A stretch of DNA of 35,974 bases from Streptomyces sp. SM11. Lineage in GTDB: Bacteria; Actinomycetota; Actinomycetes; Streptomycetales; Streptomycetaceae. How positions within the stretch are numbered: position 1 is the stretch's first letter; the number at the start of each line of letters is the position of its first letter. The DNA lies in contig NZ_NEUE01000078.1 in the NCBI RefSeq assembly GCF_002910905.1, positions 1-35,974 on the forward strand, in the 5' to 3' direction. Positions 25,519-33,503 of the stretch are shown in pieces. Both the position numbers and the translations under genes were made by a program. The notes beneath the pieces are model-generated. The model did no database searches. It had not been told where the DNA came from and worked only from the letters and a program-made list of their open reading frames with translations.

Positions 25519-26378
25519 GCGGCTCCCTCGATCGCGCGGGCGACGCGGACCGCGTCGGCGGTGGCCCGTACCTCGTGGACCCGGACCGCCCAGGCGCCGG
25601 CCGCCGAGGACAGCGCGGATACGGCCGCGGTCGCCGCGTCGCGTTCGCGGGCGGGTGGCGGCGGGGCCGAGCCCGGACCGGCCAGGACGTGTCCGAGGAA
25701 GCGTTTGCGGGAGGCCGCCACCAGCAGCGGGCGGCCCAGCGCGTGCAGGTCGGCCAGGTGCGCGACGAGCGACAGGTCGTGGGCGGCGTCCTTCGCGAAG
25801 CCGAGGCCGGGGTCGAGCACGATGCGCTCCGGTGCGACCCCGCCCGCGATCACCGCGTCCATTCGCCGCCGCAGTTCGTCGAGGACTTCGGCGACCACGT
25901 CCTCGTACACCGCGCGGCTGTTCATCGACTCGCTGAAGCCGCGCCAGTGCATCACGACGAACGGGACCCCGGCGGCGGCGACGGCCGGGATCATGCCCGG
26001 GTCGGCGAGGCCACCGCTGACGTCGTTGACCAGGGCGGCCCCGGCGGCGACGGCCTGCTCGGCGACGTGGGCCCGCATGGTGTCCACGGAGACGGTGACG
26101 CCCTCGGAGGCCAGCCCCCGCACGACCGGGACGACCCGGCGCAGCTCCTCGGCCTCGTCCACCCGGCTGGCGCCCGGGCGGGTCGACTCACCGCCCACGT
26201 CCACCAGGTCCGCGCCCTCGGAGACCAGGTGCAGACCGTGCTTGACCGCGGCAGTGGTGTCGAACCAGCGGCCGCCGTCGGAGAAGGAGTCGGGCGTCAC
26301 GTTGACGACCCCCATGACCGCACAGCGGTCCCACTCCGGCAGTCCTTGGACCGTGCCCCGCGTGCGTGACGTACTCAT
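25515..26378 (-). CDS. folP: Dihydropteroate synthase
   Basis: Encodes 287 residues from ATG 26378. FolP joins hydroxymethyl-dihydropterin pyrophosphate and p-aminobenzoate to dihydropteroate and is the sulfonamide target. Visible blocks are MGVVNVTPDSFSDGG (phosphate loop), VDVGGESTRPGA, VSVDTMRAHVAEQAV, LVNDVSGG, VMHWRG, LDPGLGFAK and the ASRKRFLG loop, all in TIM-barrel order with nothing missing. The ribosome binding site is weak. It lies 41 bp after the aaPGS-homologue gene and is coupled to the NTF2-like gene downstream. Confidence 0.95.
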   Translation of the reverse strand: MSTSRTRGTVQGLPEWDRCAVMGVVNVTPDSFSDGGRWFDTTAAVKHGLHLVSEGADLVDVGGESTRPGASRVDEAEELRRVVPVVRGLASEGVTVSVDTMRAHVAEQAVAAGAALVNDVSGGLADPGMIPAVAAAGVPFVVMHWRGFSESMNSRAVYEDVVAEVLDELRRRMDAVIAGGVAPERIVLDPGLGFAKDAAHDLSLVAHLADLHALGRPLLVAASRKRFLGHVLAGPGSAPPPPARERDAATAAVSALSSAAGAWAVRVHEVRATADAVRVARAIEGAA

Positions 26379-26419
26379 ACGACCAGACTAGGACCTGCTG
26401 TGGACCCGGTGCGCCGCGC

Positions 26420-28249
26420 TCACGCCGCGCTCACCTTGTGCTCCGACGGCGTGCGCGGAGCGTGGCCGCACGGGCGCGGGCCCCGCGAGCGGAACGGGCG
26501 GGGCGGCGAGAAGTTCACGAAGCCCTCCGCCCGCATCGCCGCGATCCCGATGCGGGGCAGGTCGCGGCTGGTGCGGAAGACCACGAAGCGGGGCTCCCAG
26601 CGGGGCTTGAACTTGGCGTTGAACTTGTACAGCGACTCGATCTGGAACCAGCGCGAGAGGAAGATCAGCAGCCCCCGCCAGCAGCGCAGCACCGGCCCCG
26701 CGCCGAGCCGCTCGCCGCGGGCCAGTGCGGAGCGGAACATCGCGAAGTTCAGCGAGACCCGGGCGACGCCGAGCTTCCCGGCGGCCTGGAGGGCGGCGAC
26801 GATCAGCAGCTCGTTCATGCCGGGGTCGGCCGAGCGGTCGCGGCGCATCAGCTCCAGGGACATCCCGTCGCGCCCCCAGGGAACGAAGTGGAGGACCGCC
26901 TTCAGGTCGCCGCCCGGGGAGTCCTCCGTACCGGAGCCGGGCAGGTGGGCGGTGGCGATCACACAGTCGCCGTCGGCCGGGTCGCCGATCCGGCCCAGCG
27001 CCATGGAGAAGCCGCGTTCGGTGTCGGTGCCGCGCCAGTCGGCGGCGGCACGGCGGATCCGGTCCAGTTCGGTGTCGCCGATGTCACGTACCCGCCGGAC
27101 CCGGGTCTCGTAGCCGCCCCGCTCGATGCGCTTGACCATCTGGCGCACGTTCCGCATGGCGCGCCCGGCGAGGGAGAAATCCGCTACGTCCACCACCGCC
27201 TCGTCGCCCAGCTCCAGGGCGGTGAGGCCGGTCTCGCGGGTCCAGACCTGGCCGCCGGTCTCGCTGCAGCCCATGACGGCGGGGGTCCAGGAGTGCGCCT
27301 GCGCCTCGTCCATGAACCGCTCGATCGCGCCCGGCCAGGCCTCCACGTCCCCGATCGGGTCGCCGCCGGCCAGCATCACCCCGGAGACGACCCGGTAGCA
27401 GATGGCCGCCTTGCCGCTGGGGGAGAAGACGACCCCCTTGTCGCGGCGGAGCGCGAAGTGGCCGAGCGAGTCCCGGCCGCCGTGCCGCTCCAGCAGGGCC
27501 CGCAGCCGGCTCTCGTCGTCCTCGGTGAGCCGGGCGGCCGGGTGCTCGGGGCGGAAGGCGAGGTAGATGGTGGTGACGGCGGTCAGCAGGCCGAGCGCGC
27601 CCAGCGAGTACGAGACCGTCCAGCTGGTCCGCCCGGCGTAGTCGACGGGCCCCTCGACGCCGAACAGGCCGTACAGCACGTGCTGGAGGCGGTCGGCGAT
27701 GGACGGGGCGCCGACGACCCGGCCGGGGTGGACACTGACGATGATCAGTCCGAGCCCCAGCGAACCGGCCCCCAGCAGCACGAAGTTGGCGAGGGCGCGC
27801 CAGCGGCTGCGGGGGTCGGGCAGCGCCCGGAACTGGTCCCGGTGGCGCAGCAGCAGCCAGCAGAGCGTCAGCGAGACGAGCACCCCGACGATCGAGTGGC
27901 GGTACGCGAACTGGGCCACGGCCCCCGCGGGCAGCAGGGCCACCGCCGCCCGCCAGGCCCGCCGTTTGCGCCGCTTCAGCCCGTGTGCGAGCAGCAGCAG
28001 GAGCATGCCCGCGCTCAGCGAGAGCGCGGCGGCGAACGGGCCGAGCGCGCCGGGGAGCACTTCGGCGACGGTGTGCATCCGGCTGTGCCGGAAGCGGGGG
28101 AAGACCCCGGCGGCGATGTCGATCAGCCCGACGGCGGTGCAGGCGGTACCGACCAGCGTCGGTACGGATTCGGGGCGCGGCCCGTGGAACAACCGGCGGA
28201 CGCGCCGCGGAACCGACACCGAATTATCCCCATCTAGCGTGACAGACAT
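26420..28249 (-). CDS. Aminoacyl-phosphatidylglycerol synthase homologue (DUF2156, MprF/LysX-like)
   Basis: Encodes 609 residues from ATG 28249. The N-terminal half has about six membrane segments (for example VPTLVGTACTAVGLIDIAAG, FAAALSLSAGMLLLLLAHGL, FVLLGAGSLGLGLIIVSV, SYSLGALGLLTAVTTIYLAF). The cytosolic C-terminal DUF2156 domain is a tandem GNAT fold, with AICYRVVSGVMLAGGDPIGD, WTPAVMGCSE, RNVRQMVKRIERGGY and SLNFAMFRSALARGERL. The family transfers amino acids from aminoacyl-tRNA to lipid head groups, altering membrane charge and antimicrobial tolerance; the amino acid here is unknown. No tRNA-synthetase domain is fused, unlike mycobacterial LysX. It is divergent from an esterase gene at 28410, a pairing known from actinobacterial lipid alanylation, and it heads the strand run into folP. 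Confidence 0.85.
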   Translation of the reverse strand: MSVTLDGDNSVSVPRRVRRLFHGPRPESVPTLVGTACTAVGLIDIAAGVFPRFRHSRMHTVAEVLPGALGPFAAALSLSAGMLLLLLAHGLKRRKRRAWRAAVALLPAGAVAQFAYRHSIVGVLVSLTLCWLLLRHRDQFRALPDPRSRWRALANFVLLGAGSLGLGLIIVSVHPGRVVGAPSIADRLQHVLYGLFGVEGPVDYAGRTSWTVSYSLGALGLLTAVTTIYLAFRPEHPAARLTEDDESRLRALLERHGGRDSLGHFALRRDKGVVFSPSGKAAICYRVVSGVMLAGGDPIGDVEAWPGAIERFMDEAQAHSWTPAVMGCSETGGQVWTRETGLTALELGDEAVVDVADFSLAGRAMRNVRQMVKRIERGGYETRVRRVRDIGDTELDRIRRAAADWRGTDTERGFSMALGRIGDPADGDCVIATAHLPGSGTEDSPGGDLKAVLHFVPWGRDGMSLELMRRDRSADPGMNELLIVAALQAAGKLGVARVSLNFAMFRSALARGERLGAGPVLRCWRGLLIFLSRWFQIESLYKFNAKFKPRWEPRFVVFRTSRDLPRIGIAAMRAEGFVNFSPPRPFRSRGPRPCGHAPRTPSEHKVSAA

Positions 28250-28358
28250 CGTTTCCCGTGGCTTCGCGAGAGATTCGTTGAGTCCGCCGGCCGGGGCCCC
28301 ACGGACGATGTGCGCCCTCTAGGACGTGGGTTGCGGAGCGAGGGTTCACCCACATTCC

Positions 28359-28368
28359 GGAAATTTCC
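28359..28368. promoter_or_regulatory. 10-bp palindrome in the aaPGS-esterase intergenic region
   Basis: GGAAATTTCC is a perfect palindrome in the 160-bp divergent promoter region, upstream of TACGGT (28384-28389), a possible -10 for the esterase gene. It is AT-rich compared with its surroundings and may bind a regulator of one or both genes. A looser GTGGGT/ACCCAC pair at 28326-28353 brackets the same area. Confidence 0.3.
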
Positions 28369-28409
28369 CGCTCCCGGCCCTTGTACGGTTTCGCAGAGAA
28401 AGCTCACTC

Positions 28410-29531
28410 ATGGGTCTCACCAGCACAGCAGTTCTCGCCGTCGTGGCGGTGCTGGCCGTCGCGCTGTTCGCCGCCACGGTCCGGTTCTGGCCGCGCCTGG
28501 CCCGGCCCGGTGCCGCCGCGGTGTCGGGCCGGGTCGGGCTGCTGCTGGCGACCCAGCTGACGCTGTTCGCCGCGGTGGGCCTGGCGGCCAACAACGCCTT
28601 CCTCTTCTACGGTTCCTGGGCCGATCTCTTCGGCCGCCGGCAGGAGCTCGGTGTGGTCACCGACCATGCGGGGAACGGGTCCGGCTCGCGGCACATGGCG
28701 CGGGTCGGCACCCAGCACCCGGACGTGCCGGGAGGCCGGGTCCCGGCGGTCGGCGGGCGGATCGACAAGGTGGTCGTCGCGGGGCGGACCTCGGGCATCG
28801 AGGCACCGGCGTACGTCTATCTGCCGCCGGAGTACTTCCGGGCGGCGTACGCCGGGCGGAAGTTTCCGGCGGCCGTGGTGCTCACCGGCTACCCGGGCAC
28901 GGCGGAGAACCTGCTGAAGGGGCTGCGCTACCCGCAGACCGCGCACGAGCGGGTGAAGGCGGGCAGGGCCCGGCCGATGATCCTGGTGATGCTGCGGCCG
29001 ACGGTCGCGCCGCCCCGGGACACCGAGTGCGTGGACGTCCCGAAGGGCCCGCGGACCGAGACGTTCTTCGCTAAGGACCTCCCGGAGGCGATCGCGGAGT
29101 CCTACCGGGTCGGGAAGAAGGCCCGCAACTGGGGCATCATCGGCAATTCGACCGGCGGCTACTGCGCGCTGAAGATCGGGATGCACCACCCGGACCGGTA
29201 CGCGGCGAGCGCCGGGCTCTCCGCGTACTACAAGGCCGCCGAGGACCCCACGACGGGCGACCTCTTCCACGGGGACCAGGAGCTGCGCAACCGCGCCGAC
29301 CTGATGTGGACCCTGGAGAACCGGCCGCCGTCCGGCGGTTCGTTCCTGGTGACGACGTCCCGGCAGGGCGAGGGAAACCTCCGGAGCACGATGAGGTTCA
29401 TCGAGAAGGTGAAGGCGCCCGCGAAGGTGTCGTCCATCGTGCTCGACAGCGGCGGGCACAACTTCACGACCTGGCGGCGGGAGATCCCGCCGGCCCTGGA
29501 GTGGCTGAGCGCCCGGCTCAGCGAGGACTGA
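28410..29531 (+). CDS. Membrane-anchored alpha/beta-hydrolase esterase (PF00756-like)
   Basis: Encodes 373 residues from ATG 28410. One or two N-terminal membrane helices (SSTAVLAVVAVLAVALFAATVRF-type, then LLLATQLTLFAAVGLAANNAFLF) place the catalytic part outside the membrane. The nucleophile Ser lies in GIIGNSTGGYCALKIG, preceded by FPAAVVLTGYPGT and the YVYLPPEYF strand, and the catalytic His in SGGHNFTTW; an acidic partner is probably in the DLMWTLE region. This matches the esterase D/antigen 85-like group. Its divergence from the aaPGS homologue mirrors the Corynebacterium glutamicum case, where an upstream putative esterase works with the aaPGS in making alanyl-phosphatidylglycerol. It converges on the osmoprotectant ATPase gene. 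Confidence 0.83.
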   Translation: MGLTSTAVLAVVAVLAVALFAATVRFWPRLARPGAAAVSGRVGLLLATQLTLFAAVGLAANNAFLFYGSWADLFGRRQELGVVTDHAGNGSGSRHMARVGTQHPDVPGGRVPAVGGRIDKVVVAGRTSGIEAPAYVYLPPEYFRAAYAGRKFPAAVVLTGYPGTAENLLKGLRYPQTAHERVKAGRARPMILVMLRPTVAPPRDTECVDVPKGPRTETFFAKDLPEAIAESYRVGKKARNWGIIGNSTGGYCALKIGMHHPDRYAASAGLSAYYKAAEDPTTGDLFHGDQELRNRADLMWTLENRPPSGGSFLVTTSRQGEGNLRSTMRFIEKVKAPAKVSSIVLDSGGHNFTTWRREIPPALEWLSARLSED

Positions 29532-29542
29532 GCCCCGGTCGC

Positions 29543-30766
29543 CTAGGCGGTGGTGGCGATCGTCGCCACCGTCTCCACGGCGACCTCCGCGCGCGGTACG
29601 TCCTGGGCGTCCGCGTCGATCGAACGGCGCAGGGCCTCGTGCAGCCGGGCAGGGGTCAGCACGCCGAGGAACCGGCCCTCGCTCTCCTTGTCGATGACCG
29701 CGATCCAGCCCGCGTCGTGCTGGAGCATGGTGGCGAAGGCCTGCTTGAGGGGTGCGCCGAGCGGGAGCCAGGCCTCCATCCGGCGGGCGTGTTCGCGGAC
29801 GGTGCCCCTGGTGGCGCCTCGGGCGGCGGCGGTTCTCCCGTTGGCGGTGTCCTTGGCATCGGCTGTCGCGTCGGCGGGGATCCAGCCGTGGAGGTTGTCC
29901 CGCCCGTCCAGGACGACCGCCCAGCGCGCGCCCTCGGACCTGAGCCGTTCGGTGGCCGTGGCCAGCGGGTCGTCGAGGTGGACGACCGGCGGCTGGTCGA
30001 GGTCGCTCTCCTCGATGGGCGTCACCGAGAGCCGCTTGAGCCCGCGGTCCGCGCCGACGAAGTCGGCCACGTACGGGGTCGCGGGGGCTCCGAGCACGGT
30101 GGCGGGGGAGTCGAACTGCTCGATGCGGCCCTGCCCGTAGACGGCGATCCGGTCGCCGAGGCGGACGGCCTCCTCGATGTCGTGCGTGACGAACAGCACG
30201 GTCTTACGGACCTGGGCCTGGAGTTTCAGGAATTCGTTCTGAAGGTGTTCACGGACGACCGGATCGACCGCCCCGAAAGGCTCGTCCATCAGGAGAACGG
30301 GCGGATCGGCGGCCAACGCGCGTGCCACGCCCACGCGTTGGCGCTGGCCGCCGGAAAGCTGCTCCGGATAGCGGTCACCATGAACGGAGGGGTCGAGTCC
30401 GACGAGGTCGAGGAGTTCGGCGGCGCGTTCGCGTCCCTTTCCGCGCTTCCAGCCCAGCAGATGGGGAACGGTCGCGGTGTTCTCCAGCACGGTCCTGTGC
30501 GGGAAGAGGCCCACCTGCTGGATCACATAGCCGATTCGGCGGCGGAGCTGGACGGGATCGATGGTGGATATGTCGTCCCCGTCGAGGAATATCCCGCCCT
30601 CGGTCGGTTCGATCAGCCGGTTCACCATCTTCATGGTGGTCGTCTTGCCGCAACCGGAAGGTCCGACGAGCGTGACCAGTTCACCCTCGGCGACCTCGAA
30701 GGAAAGGTCGTCGACGGCGGTGGTGCCGTCGGCGTACCGCTTGGTGACGTGCTCGAAACGGATCAT
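29543..30766 (-). CDS. Osmoprotectant (glycine betaine/choline) ABC transporter ATPase with CBS domains
   Basis: Encodes 407 residues from ATG 30766. The ATPase domain has Walker A GPSGCGKTTTMKM, Q-loop VIQQVGLFPHRTV, signature LSGGQRQRVGVARAL, Walker B VLLMDEPFGAVDP and switch His VTHDIEEA. Residues after about 240 form a CBS-pair module (PPVVHLDDPLATATERLRSEG ... APLKQAFATMLQHDAGWIAV), split by an Ala/Thr-rich insert. This is the ProV/OpuCA layout, where CBS domains sense ionic strength. It would drive the permeases encoded from 30919 onward on the other strand. Having the ATPase divergent from its permeases is less common than the single opuC-type operon. Confidence 0.92.
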   Translation of the reverse strand: MIRFEHVTKRYADGTTAVDDLSFEVAEGELVTLVGPSGCGKTTTMKMVNRLIEPTEGGIFLDGDDISTIDPVQLRRRIGYVIQQVGLFPHRTVLENTATVPHLLGWKRGKGRERAAELLDLVGLDPSVHGDRYPEQLSGGQRQRVGVARALAADPPVLLMDEPFGAVDPVVREHLQNEFLKLQAQVRKTVLFVTHDIEEAVRLGDRIAVYGQGRIEQFDSPATVLGAPATPYVADFVGADRGLKRLSVTPIEESDLDQPPVVHLDDPLATATERLRSEGARWAVVLDGRDNLHGWIPADATADAKDTANGRTAAARGATRGTVREHARRMEAWLPLGAPLKQAFATMLQHDAGWIAVIDKESEGRFLGVLTPARLHEALRRSIDADAQDVPRAEVAVETVATIATTA

Positions 30767-30869
30767 GAGTTCCCCATGGTGGTGGGCGTTCCGTGAAGGG
30801 CATGTTGCCGGAATGCGACAGCCTCCGCGATTGTCAGTGGTCGAGGATAGGCTCGTCAGTCATCAGTTC

Positions 30870-30889
30870 GATCCGGGGGTGATCCGGGG
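30870..30889. repeat. Tandem GATCCGGGG repeat in the divergent transporter promoter region
   Basis: GATCCGGGG occurs at 30870-30878 and 30881-30889, one helical turn apart (11 bp), in the 152-bp gap between the ATPase and the first permease. The spacing suits a dimeric regulator such as one controlling both transporter halves. No convincing -35/-10 pair is seen nearby. Confidence 0.35.
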
Positions 30890-30918
30890 CGACGAGGGAA
30901 AGCAGGAGGTGGGGGCGG

Positions 30919-31656
30919 ATGGCCGAGCAGAGCTGCCTGGTGACGAACGACTGGATCTGCGGGGAGTATCTCCGCTCCCGCAGCCAGGAGTTGACCGACG
31001 CGACCGTCCAGCACATCGGGATCACCGTGGTCTCGGTGCTGATCGGGCTCGCGGTCGCCCTTCCGCTGGCGTTGCTCGCCCGCCGGGGCAGGCGGTTCGC
31101 CGGGCCGGTGCTCGGGCTGACGACCGTGCTCTACACCGTGCCCTCACTGGCGATGTTCTCACTGCTGCTGCCCCTGTTCGGGCTGTCGGCCGCGCTCGTC
31201 GTCACGGGCCTGGTGCTCTATTCGCTGACCATCCTCGTACGCAACATCCTGGCGGGGCTCGAAGCGGTGCCGCAGGAGGCCAGGGAAGCCGCCCGCGGCA
31301 TGGGGTACGGACCGGCGCGGCTGCTGTGGGAGGTGGAGCTCCCGCTGGCGCTGCCCGCGGTGATGGCGGGGCTGCGGATAGCCACCGTGTCGACGGTCGC
31401 GCTGACCACGGTCGGCTCGCTCGTCGGCAAGGGCGGCCTCGGCAATCTCATCGAGGACGCGCTGCCCAGTTTCTTCAAGGCCCAGGTGCTCACCGCCTCG
31501 GTGCTGTGCGTGCTGCTCGCGGTGGCGGCGGACCTGCTGTTGCTCGGCCTCCAGCGGCTGCTGACGCCCTGGACCCGGATATCCGCGGCGGGGCGGCCCG
31601 CCGCGGCGAAGACGGACGCGGGACCGCCCGCTGTGGCGAAGGTGGAGGCGGGCTGA
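30919..31656 (+). CDS. Osmoprotectant ABC transporter permease (first of two)
   Basis: Encodes 245 residues from ATG 30919, with GGAGGT eight bases upstream. About five membrane helices follow a short start. The EAA loop reads LEAVPQEAREAARGMGYGPARLLWEVELPLALP, the contact site for the ATPase. TVGSLVGKGGLGNLIEDAL is typical of ProW/OpuCB permeases. The extra C-terminus is Ala/Lys-rich and probably disordered. It is followed after three bases by the second permease and then by the binding lipoprotein, forming one operon. Confidence 0.92.
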   Translation: MAEQSCLVTNDWICGEYLRSRSQELTDATVQHIGITVVSVLIGLAVALPLALLARRGRRFAGPVLGLTTVLYTVPSLAMFSLLLPLFGLSAALVVTGLVLYSLTILVRNILAGLEAVPQEAREAARGMGYGPARLLWEVELPLALPAVMAGLRIATVSTVALTTVGSLVGKGGLGNLIEDALPSFFKAQVLTASVLCVLLAVAADLLLLGLQRLLTPWTRISAAGRPAAAKTDAGPPAVAKVEAG

Positions 31657-31659
31657 CCC

Positions 31660-32334
31660 GTGGGAGTCATCGGCGATGCCTGGACCTGGCTGACCACCGG
31701 GGCCAACTGGTCGGGGGACGGCGGGGCCGCGCAGCGGCTCGGCGAGCATCTGTACGTGAGCGGGGTCGCCCTCGCGGTGGCCTGTGCGATAGCCCTGCCG
31801 CTCGCTCTGTATCTGGGGCACATCGGCAAGGGGGGCACGCTCGCGGTCAACATCTCCAACGTGGGGCGGGCCGTCCCGGTCTTCGCGGTGCTGGCCCTGT
31901 TCATGGTCACGCCCCTGCGCAATTCGGGGTACTGGCCCACGATCATCGCGCTGGTGCTGTTCGCGGTGCCGCCGCTGCTGACCAACGCCTACGTCGGGAT
32001 GCGGGAGGTGGACCGGGCCGTGGTGGAGGCCGCGCGCGGCATGGGGATGTCGGGCGGTCAGCTCTTCGTCCGGGTCGAGCTGCCGCTCGCCCACCCGATG
32101 ATCATGACCGGGCTGCGGTCCGCCGCCGTCCAGGTCGTGGCCACCGCGTCGATCGCCGCGATGGTCGGCCTCGGCGGTCTCGGCCGGATCATCACCGCCG
32201 GGTTCAACACCTACGACACCGCCCAGGTCTTCGCGGGCGCCGTCCTGGTCGCCGGTCTCGCCCTGCTGGTGGAAGGGGTGCTGGTGGGCCTGGACCGGCT
32301 GCTGTCCCCGCTGCGCCGCCGGCGGACCGCGTGA
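31660..32334 (+). CDS. Osmoprotectant ABC transporter permease (second of two)
   Basis: Encodes 224 residues from GTG 31660, only three bases after the first permease stop. Membrane segments include YVSGVALAVACAIALPLALYL, AVPVFAVLALFMVTPL and TIIALVLFAVPPLLTNAYVG; the EAA loop is VDRAVVEAARGMGMSGGQLFVRVELPLAHP. It is an OpuCD/YehY-like partner of the previous subunit, the two forming the heteromeric channel. Both permeases keep the AARGMGM motif, so both should contact the divergent ATPase. Confidence 0.92.
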   Translation: MGVIGDAWTWLTTGANWSGDGGAAQRLGEHLYVSGVALAVACAIALPLALYLGHIGKGGTLAVNISNVGRAVPVFAVLALFMVTPLRNSGYWPTIIALVLFAVPPLLTNAYVGMREVDRAVVEAARGMGMSGGQLFVRVELPLAHPMIMTGLRSAAVQVVATASIAAMVGLGGLGRIITAGFNTYDTAQVFAGAVLVAGLALLVEGVLVGLDRLLSPLRRRRTA

Positions 32335-32355
32335 GCGCACATCGTGGTGCCGGTC

Positions 32356-32385
32356 ACTTTTCCTCTGGTTACTTTTCTTCTGTTC
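32356..32385 (+). repeat. 15-bp imperfect tandem repeat upstream of the binding-protein gene
   Basis: ACTTTTCCTCTGGTT (32356-32370) is followed by ACTTTTCTTCTGTTC (32371-32385), a strikingly pyrimidine-rich pair for this GC-rich genome. It lies in the 67-bp gap between the second permease and the binding-protein gene, ending 16 bp before its ATG. It could set mRNA processing or translation levels of the binding protein. Confidence 0.5.
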
Positions 32386-32401
32386 GGACGGAGAACAACA
32401 C

Positions 32402-33373
32402 ATGAGCAGGACCTCGCGGATGGCCGGAGCGGTCATCGGCATGCTGGCGCTGGCCGGGTCGCTCGCGGCCTGCGGCGGCGACAGCCTGGAGAAGGAGAAG
32501 AGCGGCTCCGGCTCCTCGGCGGGCGACGGCAAGAAGGGCTCCCTGGTCGTCGGCTCGGCCTCGTTCACCGAGTCCAAGGTGCTCGCCCAGCTGTACGCGC
32601 AGGTCCTGGGCGACGCCGGATACCGCACCTCGATCACCACGGTGAAGAACCGTGAGCTGTACGAGCCGTCGCTGGAGAAGGGCGAGATCGACGTCGTACC
32701 GGAGTACGCGGCCACGATCGCCGAATTCCTCAACGCCAAGGTCAACGGGGCCGCCAGTGTCCGGACCGATCCGGTGGCCTCCGCGGACATCGAAGCCACG
32801 GTCACCGCCCTGAGGCGGCTCGCCGAACCGCTGGGCCTCACGGTCCTCCCGGCGGGGAAGGCCGTCGACCAGAACGCCTTCGCGGTCTCGAAGGAATTCG
32901 CCGAGAAGAACAGCCTCACGACCCTTACCGATCTCGGGAAGTCGAAGCTCAAGGTCAGGATCGCGGCGGGCGACGAGTGCGAGGTGCGGCCGTTCTGCGC
33001 ACCCGGTCTGAAGGACACGTACGGCATCGACGTCACGGGTGTCGAACCCAAGGGCGTCGGCACCCCGCAGTCCAAGCAGGCGGTCCGTGACGGCAAGGTC
33101 CAGCTGGTCCTGACGACCACCACGGACGCGGTGCTGGACGGGCTGGTGTTCCTGGAGGACGACAAGAAGCTCCAGAACGCGGACAACGTTCTTCCCGTTC
33201 TGAATACCAAGGACGCGGGCACGCCGGAGGTCGCCGACGCCCTCGGCAAGATCACGGCCGCGCTCACCACGGAAGATCTCGCCGAGCTGAACCGGAAGGT
33301 CGACGCCGAGCGCGCCAAGCCGGCCGACGTGGCCAAGGAGTATCTGGAGTTGAAGGGCCTGATCAAGAAGTAG
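32402..33373 (+). CDS. Glycine betaine/choline-type substrate-binding lipoprotein
   Basis: Encodes 323 residues from ATG 32402, with GGACGGAG upstream. The signal ends in lipobox LAAC with Cys at about 24, followed by a Gly/Ser/Lys linker. The OpuAC-like periplasmic-binding fold begins LVVGSASFTESKVLAQLYAQ, with YRTSITTVKNRELYEPSLEKGEIDVVPEYAATI, a type II cluster F pattern that binds quaternary ammonium compounds or proline betaine through aromatic boxes. It delivers substrate to the two permeases upstream in the same operon. The unusually Lys/Asp-rich C-terminus ends in KGLIKK. Exact ligand unknown. Confidence 0.92.
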   Translation: MSRTSRMAGAVIGMLALAGSLAACGGDSLEKEKSGSGSSAGDGKKGSLVVGSASFTESKVLAQLYAQVLGDAGYRTSITTVKNRELYEPSLEKGEIDVVPEYAATIAEFLNAKVNGAASVRTDPVASADIEATVTALRRLAEPLGLTVLPAGKAVDQNAFAVSKEFAEKNSLTTLTDLGKSKLKVRIAAGDECEVRPFCAPGLKDTYGIDVTGVEPKGVGTPQSKQAVRDGKVQLVLTTTTDAVLDGLVFLEDDKKLQNADNVLPVLNTKDAGTPEVADALGKITAALTTEDLAELNRKVDAERAKPADVAKEYLELKGLIKK

Positions 33374-33421
33374 ATCCTGATCAAGGGGTAAAGGGGCGGA
33401 TGGCGGGCCCATGAAGGACTT

Positions 33422-33473
33422 TTGGGGGCCGCGAGGTAACCGGCGGGGAACAGATTGCCGGGCGGCCCCCCAA
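33422..33473. terminator. Long-loop inverted repeat after the osmoprotectant operon
   Basis: TTGGGGGCCGC (33422-33432) pairs with GCGGCCCCCCAA (33462-33473), with one extra C, around a 29-base loop that can itself pair weakly (CCGG with CCGG). It lies 48 bp after the binding-protein stop and 30 bp before the next gene. Termination or a leader structure for the next gene are both possible. Confidence 0.5.
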
Positions 33474-33503
33474 GAGGCGCGCACACACGGTAAATTTCAG
33501 GCC

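Noticed and set aside
29552..29570. Hairpin GGTGGCGA-TCG-TCGCCACC as a terminator between convergent genes
   Set aside because: It is inside the last codons of the ATPase gene, where repeated Ala-Thr-Ile-Ala-Thr-Thr codons explain the symmetry; not listed as a terminator.
33374..33503. Possible riboswitch before the 33504 gene
   Set aside because: A GGGGAACAGATT-type stretch with flanking stems recalled a c-di-AMP (ydaO) element, but the conserved cores of that class are absent.
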